From: Candidatus Aminicenantota bacterium | GTDB taxonomy: Bacteria; Acidobacteriota; Aminicenantia; Aminicenantales; Aminicenantaceae | Reading direction: 5' to 3' | NCBI GenBank assembly: GCA_004377005.1 | Contig: SOIV01000051.1 | Location: 1-54,187, forward strand | Length of the DNA: 54,187 nucleotides | Part shown: piece after piece, positions 47,923 through 54,187 of the stretch | How the letters are laid out: the number at the start of each line of letters is the position of its first letter | Position numbering within the stretch: the first letter of the stretch is position 1 | Position numbers and translations under genes: made by a program | Notes under the pieces: model-generated | Databases searched by the model: none | What the model was told of the DNA's origin: nothing | The model's input: the letters and a program-made list of their open reading frames with translations, nothing else

Positions 47923-49227
47923 TTAAGGAGGATATGTTGCATGCTGGCTCTGGCGTTCGAGACAATCCAAGAGAAGATGGCACATAATTTTGATACCCAG
48001 GGTAATGCTTCCTTCATCAGGATTAAAATAAGGATTATGAAGGGGAGCCATGGTTTCTTGTGCGGGATTTTTAGCACCCAAGAAAAAATAGAAGCCTGGA
48101 ATTTCCTGGCAGTAATACGAGAAATCCTCAGCTACCATCTGGGGAGCTAGCTCTTTGACGTGCTCTTCTCCCAGGACTTTCAAAAGAGTGGGGAGCATGA
48201 TTTTTGCCAATTCTGGATGGTTATATAGAGAGGGGGGGCCTTTTCTATAGCTAAAAGTGTAGTCTGCTCCGAACGAATGAGTGATTCCTTTTACTATATT
48301 TTCCATCAATTGTGGAATTTTTTTCCTGTTTCTATCACTCAGAGTCCTCACCGTCCCCTCAAGAATAACTTTTTCAGCAATAATATTAGATCTTGTTCCT
48401 CCACTGATCTTTCCGATAGTCAACACAGCAGGGTCAGTGGGATTGGTTGTGCGGCTGATAACAGATTGGAGACTCACCACTATATTAGAAGCCAGGGCAA
48501 TGGAATCGACTCCCTCGTGAGGCCGGGCTGCATGAGAGCTTTTTCCTTTGATGACGATTTGAAACCAGTCTGAGCTCGCCATCATATGACCAGGGATAAA
48601 GTATGCTTTTCCTAGATCTTCAGGCCAAACGTGAAGCCCGAAAATTGCTCCAACGGAAGGCTCTTGCAGAACGCCTTCTTTTATCATCAGACTCGCCCCG
48701 CCTTCCTCGCCGGGAGGGGGCCCCTCTTCGGCAGGTTGAAAAATAAATTTGATGTTGCCTTTGATTTTGTCTTTCAGCGCAGTCAGAACCATGGCTGTGC
48801 CCAGAGCTATGGAGGTATGGACATCGTGACCGCAAGCGTGCATGACTCCTGGATTTAGAGATTTAAAAGGAACATCCGTCAATTCCTGGATGGGTAAAGC
48901 ATCCATATCTGCTCTTATGCCCACTGTGGCTCCTTGCTGAGAGCCGCGGAGCAAAGCCACCACACCAGTTTTGGCGACTCCTTTTTTGACTTCCAGACCT
49001 AAGGATATGAGCTTAGCACCCACGAGTTTAGCCGTTTCATACTCACGATTGCTTAGTTCTGGGTTCATGTGCAAGAAGCGTCGTATTTTTATGATTTCAA
49101 GGTTATGTTTTTGGATTTCTTTTTCTATCCGAAGTGCTGTGGTTTTATCAACTGTGAGGCCCTTTAGGGGAAAAAGAAGCAGGGCAAACGAGAAGAATAA
49201 AATTTTATACCTGAGATTCCCTTGCAT
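47923..49227 (-). CDS. M20-family amidohydrolase, exported
   Basis: MHACGHDVHTSIALGTA, FQPAEEGPPPGEEGGA, N-terminal signal. Confidence 0.9.
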   Translation of the reverse strand: MQGNLRYKILFFSFALLLFPLKGLTVDKTTALRIEKEIQKHNLEIIKIRRFLHMNPELSNREYETAKLVGAKLISLGLEVKKGVAKTGVVALLRGSQQGATVGIRADMDALPIQELTDVPFKSLNPGVMHACGHDVHTSIALGTAMVLTALKDKIKGNIKFIFQPAEEGPPPGEEGGASLMIKEGVLQEPSVGAIFGLHVWPEDLGKAYFIPGHMMASSDWFQIVIKGKSSHAARPHEGVDSIALASNIVVSLQSVISRTTNPTDPAVLTIGKISGGTRSNIIAEKVILEGTVRTLSDRNRKKIPQLMENIVKGITHSFGADYTFSYRKGPPSLYNHPELAKIMLPTLLKVLGEEHVKELAPQMVAEDFSYYCQEIPGFYFFLGAKNPAQETMAPLHNPYFNPDEGSITLGIKIMCHLLLDCLERQSQHATYPP

Positions 49228-49289
49228 GGATTTATCTTAGATTTGCTGCAGGATAAAGTCAAGAAATCATATGAGAAGGATGAGATGAC

Positions 49290-50897
49290 TCAGATGGCGA
49301 TTGTTTCCTTAAAAGTGCCGTAGGCCTCTTTGAGGACGGAAGATATTTCCCCGAGAGTGGCCATTGCTTTTACAGCATTCATTATATAAGGAAGAAGGTT
49401 CTTTTCAGCCTCAAGCGCCTCTCTTAATGCCTGCAGCCGGTTTTCCACCAGCTTTTTTGACCTTTTATCTTTTAAGAGATTGAGTTTTTTTATCTGAGCC
49501 TTTTCTAACTTTTTTGGAGGATAGTAGAGCCTAAAGTGAATTTTTTCTTCCTTATTTTTGTACTCGTTAAGACCAACGATAATCTGTTCTTTGCTTTCAA
49601 TTTGTTTTTGATATTTATAGGCACTTTCTTGAATTTCCTTCTGAATAAATCCTTTTTCAATAGCGGCGAGCATTCCTCCCCATTCTTCTATTTTCTGGAG
49701 ATATTCCATTACTTTTTCCTCAATCTGGTTAGTCAAGCTCTCGATAAAATAAGAGCATCCTAAAGGATCTACTGTATTAGCCACTCCACTTTCGTGGGCA
49801 ATGATTTGTTGTGTCCGGAGCGCTATCTGGACCGATTCCTCGCTGGGGAGAGCCAGGGCCTCGTCCCTGGAGTTTGTGTGAAGAGATTGTGTGCCTCCCA
49901 AGATTGCGGCTAGAGCTTGAAGGGTGATCCTGATGACGTTGTTTTCAGGCTGTTGGGCTAAAAGAGCCACTCCGCTTGTCTGGGTGTGGAACCTGAATTT
50001 CCAGGAGAGAGGATTTTTCGCCTTATATTTTTCTCTCATGAGCTTGGCCCATATTCGCCTTGCAGCGCGAAACTTGGCAATCTCTTCAAAGAAGTTATTA
50101 TGGGATGCCAGAAAAAAAGAAAGGCGAGGGGCGAAGGTGTCCACCTCAAGGCCTGCTTTTTGGGCAGCCTCGATATAGGTGATAGCATTAGCCAAGGTGA
50201 AAGCCAGTTCCTGAACAGCCGTAGCTCCCGCTTCTCTGATATGGTAGCCGCTGATGCTCATCGTGTTCCATTGAGGAACATTTTTTTGGCAGAAGGCAAG
50301 AATGTCTGTGATGATTTTAAGAGAAGCATGAGGAGGGTATATATAGGTTCCTCGCGCGATATATTCTTTGAGAATATCGTTTTGGATTGTCCCTGAGAGC
50401 TTGCTCCATTCCACTCCCTTTTTTTCAGCTAAGGCCAAGTACATGGCGAGAATAATGGCTGCTGTGGAGTTGATTGTCATGGAAACGCTGACTTTATCGA
50501 GGGGAATGTGGTTGAAAAGTATTTCCATATCATCGAGGGAGTCGATAGCCACTCCGACTTTGCCCACTTCCCCACTGGCCAGAGGATGATCCGAATCAAA
50601 ACCCAGCTGGGTTGGAAGATCAAAAGCCACGCTTAGTCCTGTCTGGCCTTGGGAGAGGAGAAAGCGGTATCTTCTGTTGGACTCTTCCGCTGTTCCAAAA
50701 CCAGCATACTGGCGCATAGTCCACAGCTTTCCCCTGTACATGGTTGGATAAATTCCCCGGGTAAAAGGATATTTACCGGGATCACCCAGATCCCGAGAGA
50801 AGTTGAAGTTCGTTAGATCTTTGGCGCTGTAGGTTTTTTTAATTTCAATCTGGGAGGGAGTTAAAAACTTATCTTTTCTTTCTTTATCTGAAGCCAT
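49290..50897 (-). CDS. methylmalonyl-CoA mutase large (N-terminal/catalytic) subunit without B12 domain
   Basis: [59 protein letters not shown]; ends without a DxHxxG cobalamin domain. Confidence 0.93.
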   Translation of the reverse strand: MASDKERKDKFLTPSQIEIKKTYSAKDLTNFNFSRDLGDPGKYPFTRGIYPTMYRGKLWTMRQYAGFGTAEESNRRYRFLLSQGQTGLSVAFDLPTQLGFDSDHPLASGEVGKVGVAIDSLDDMEILFNHIPLDKVSVSMTINSTAAIILAMYLALAEKKGVEWSKLSGTIQNDILKEYIARGTYIYPPHASLKIITDILAFCQKNVPQWNTMSISGYHIREAGATAVQELAFTLANAITYIEAAQKAGLEVDTFAPRLSFFLASHNNFFEEIAKFRAARRIWAKLMREKYKAKNPLSWKFRFHTQTSGVALLAQQPENNVIRITLQALAAILGGTQSLHTNSRDEALALPSEESVQIALRTQQIIAHESGVANTVDPLGCSYFIESLTNQIEEKVMEYLQKIEEWGGMLAAIEKGFIQKEIQESAYKYQKQIESKEQIIVGLNEYKNKEEKIHFRLYYPPKKLEKAQIKKLNLLKDKRSKKLVENRLQALREALEAEKNLLPYIMNAVKAMATLGEISSVLKEAYGTFKETIAI

Positions 50898-51000
50898 AAT
50901 CCGCTCAGACTTCTATATTAATCTTCTCTTCATAAAAGCATTGGCAAAAAGTTTTTTTCATGATTAAACATATGTTTTCAATACAGAATTCTGCTTCCAA

Positions 51001-52365
<1,365 letters not shown>

Positions 52366-52378
52366 TCAAGAAAAGAGA

Positions 52379-52705
52379 TTATTTTTTCCCTTCTGTCTCC
52401 TTAAAGAACTCTTCTTTCTTTTTCGAGATTTCTTCATGTTTCTTCTCAACAAACTCTTTTAAAGTATCGAGTCCTTCAGAGGTTTTTTCTTTTACAACCT
52501 TTATTCCCTTTTCAGCTTCTTTGGCGATTTTTTCATAACCTTCTTTAGCTTTCTCTCCTGTTTTAACAGCTGTTTCCCCGATTTTCTTCCTTGTTTCTGT
52601 TCCGCTTGCAGGAGCAAAAAGGACGCCCAGGATAAAGCCTGCAGCTGACCCGATAAGAAATGAGAAGGTGATTTCAAAGAAACTCGCACCTCTATCGTTT
52701 GACAT
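52379..52705 (-). CDS. YtxH-like protein
   Basis: GSAAGFILGVLFAPASGTETRKKI. Confidence 0.75.
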   Translation of the reverse strand: MSNDRGASFFEITFSFLIGSAAGFILGVLFAPASGTETRKKIGETAVKTGEKAKEGYEKIAKEAEKGIKVVKEKTSEGLDTLKEFVEKKHEEISKKKEEFFKETEGKK

Positions 52706-53063
52706 TTTTACCTCCTTTTTTTTTCATGTGCCGCCAACCAAATCGAAGTAGGGGAAATATATAAGGCCAGTATTTGGAAGAGGGCTTGAAGACTCTTGCC
52801 GTTAAGAGCCAGGCGATATCAGATATTCTGGCAACAGTTGTTTTTGTGGCTTCGAGCACAGGGGTTAAATCATCTATTTTTGCGTTCACTTTTTTGTCTG
52901 TTTCCTTCAAGTTCTCGATTAGATCTCTTATTTCAACCAGAGTTTCTTCACCCTCTTTGGCTGTCTTTCGAAGCTGGACAATGAGAGCGACAAGGAAAGC
53001 GACAGATACAACAATGCAGATTGTTATCACTAGAAATAAAAACTGGTTTAAGGTTAACGACAT
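52692..53063 (-). CDS. DUF948-like membrane protein
   Basis: One N-terminal TM, coiled-coil; next to YtxH-like gene. Confidence 0.65.
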   Translation of the reverse strand: MSLTLNQFLFLVITICIVVSVAFLVALIVQLRKTAKEGEETLVEIRDLIENLKETDKKVNAKIDDLTPVLEATKTTVARISDIAWLLTARVFKPSSKYWPYIFPLLRFGWRHMKKKGGKNVKR

Positions 53064-53188
53064 TGGCAGTTATTAATAGATAAAATAAAACCTATGCTTT
53101 GTCAAATGAAAAGAGTTGTGCTAAATACCTCATTTTCCGTGATAAAAAGCAAAATTGTTGATCAGACCTGGCCTTTCGAAAACACACA

Positions 53189-53229
53189 AAAAAAAGGTTA
53201 CAGTTCCCATCAAAAAAAGGTTACAGTTC
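53189..53229. repeat. two direct copies of AAAAAAAGGTTACAGTTC
   Basis: 53189-53206 and 53212-53229, 5-nt spacer. Confidence 0.8.
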
Positions 53230-53261
53230 TTTAAGTAGAGGTTTGATTTATCAAACCCCTT

Positions 53262-53840
53262 CTATTTCCAAAGGACTTTATGAATGTCGTGAAGATTGTA
53301 TTTCTTTTCGATTTTTCCCAGAATTTGACTATAGCTTTCTTCTTTTTTAGATTCGAGCGTCTGTTCCCAATCTTTAAAAAGTGAAGAGGGGATAAACTCA
53401 TATTCTTTTTTTAGCAACCGGTTTATTCCTTTAAGAGCCTGCCAGTGTGTAATCGTTAAAAGAGCCAGGTAGCCAAAAAAAACGTTCGGTCCAGGGAGGA
53501 TAATAGCCAATCCGCTGATGGGGAGAAGCAGAGCTTCTCCGGTGAGCATGAAAATGTGCTTTGTTCTTTGTTTCTGGAGGAAGAAATAAAATTTGATTCT
53601 TATTCTTTTCTTATCCAGTCGGCCTGAGTGAAAAACCTGGATTTTCTTCTCCTCTAGTTTTAGGATTCTTCCGAAAGCCTGTTCTTGCCTGAGAACTCTT
53701 TGAGGCAAGAGCAGAAGCTTTTTTTTAGCCAATTCCCAGATTTCTTTCCAGCGAGAGGACTTGATTTTGATTTGACTGAAGGTTTCAGAAGAAAAATATC
53801 TGTATTTCCGCGAGTAGTCTCGAACGAAGAAGAATTTCAT
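53262..53840 (-). CDS. membrane protein resembling mitochondrial K+/H+-exchange-related family
   Basis: LPISGLAIILPGPNVFFGYLALLTITHWQALKGINRLL. Confidence 0.5.
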   Translation of the reverse strand: MKFFFVRDYSRKYRYFSSETFSQIKIKSSRWKEIWELAKKKLLLLPQRVLRQEQAFGRILKLEEKKIQVFHSGRLDKKRIRIKFYFFLQKQRTKHIFMLTGEALLLPISGLAIILPGPNVFFGYLALLTITHWQALKGINRLLKKEYEFIPSSLFKDWEQTLESKKEESYSQILGKIEKKYNLHDIHKVLWK

Positions 53841-53930
53841 GAGCGTGCCTCATTTTAACATTTCTCTGGGATAATAGACAAGACTTGTACTCTATTGTAA
53901 GCATCTTTTTTTCCGTGATTGCAAGTAAAC

Positions 53931-54076
53931 GATCAGGCTGGGTGTTTCGAAAACACGCGGGATTTCCCCAGCGAGGAAATCCCGCTCGGATACAGGCTTC
54001 GCTCTCCTCTCCATTCTGGAGAGGAACCGTGCCCGCTCAGCCTTCCTCACGGTTTTCTCAATCACCCAGCCTGATC
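53931..54076. repeat. multibranch inverted-repeat element (14-bp outer stem, three inner hairpins)
   Basis: GATCAGGCTGGGTG 53931-53944 / CACCCAGCCTGATC 54063-54076; inner GCGGGATTTCC/GGAAATCCCGC, CCTCTCCA/TGGAGAGG, AACCGTG/CACGGTT. Confidence 0.75.
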
Positions 54077-54187
54077 AATGCTCGTGGTTTTTCCGGCCCA
54101 TCTATTTCCCGGAAAAAAAGATGCTTCCTTCGCTATCTTCGCTGGCTGAGGAGATAGATGAAGAACGGAGCACCCACGACTGCAGTG

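Noticed and set aside
53885-54157. 90-aa + strand ORF
   Set aside because: Lies almost wholly in the multibranch inverted-repeat element; composition looks like translated repeat.

Overview
54,187-bp bacterial window, probably from a Gram-negative, Aminicenantes/Acidobacteriota-like lineage (taxonomy is inference from gene content). It has two parts. (1) About 0-15.4 kb is an accessory-looking zone of single, mostly unrelated genes: DUF4382-like lipoprotein, tandem SnoaL-like lipoproteins, CFA-type methyltransferase, 4Fe-4S protein, a giant Ser/Thr kinase-cyclase-ATPase-TPR protein, an AbiE-like type IV toxin-antitoxin pair, a HAD-phosphodiesterase-like fusion and a tiny membrane protein. Copies of a previously unnamed (to me) intergenic repeat family punctuate it, and five of them sit just 3' of a coding region in the same orientation. 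(2) About 15.4-54 kb is more conserved: galactose module (galM-galK-SSS symporter), type IV pilus cluster (pilB-pilT-pilC-pilS-pilR and two GspG-like pilins, with a readable sigma54 promoter and PilR-like palindrome), plsC, SIS isomerase, a divergent PEPCK-like protein, an aminotransferase fused to a PEPCK/HprK-like domain, SPFH protein, SDR epimerase, rph, lipid A genes, VPS10/BNR-repeat protein, comEC, M20 amidohydrolase, methylmalonyl-CoA mutase large subunit and enolase. Non-coding highlights: a cassette-like 3' repeat family, two MITE-like elements with 15-bp terminal inverted repeats (one with a 12-bp flanking direct repeat), and a 146-bp multibranch inverted-repeat element near the right edge. 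No rRNA, tRNA or CRISPR array was recognised by eye.
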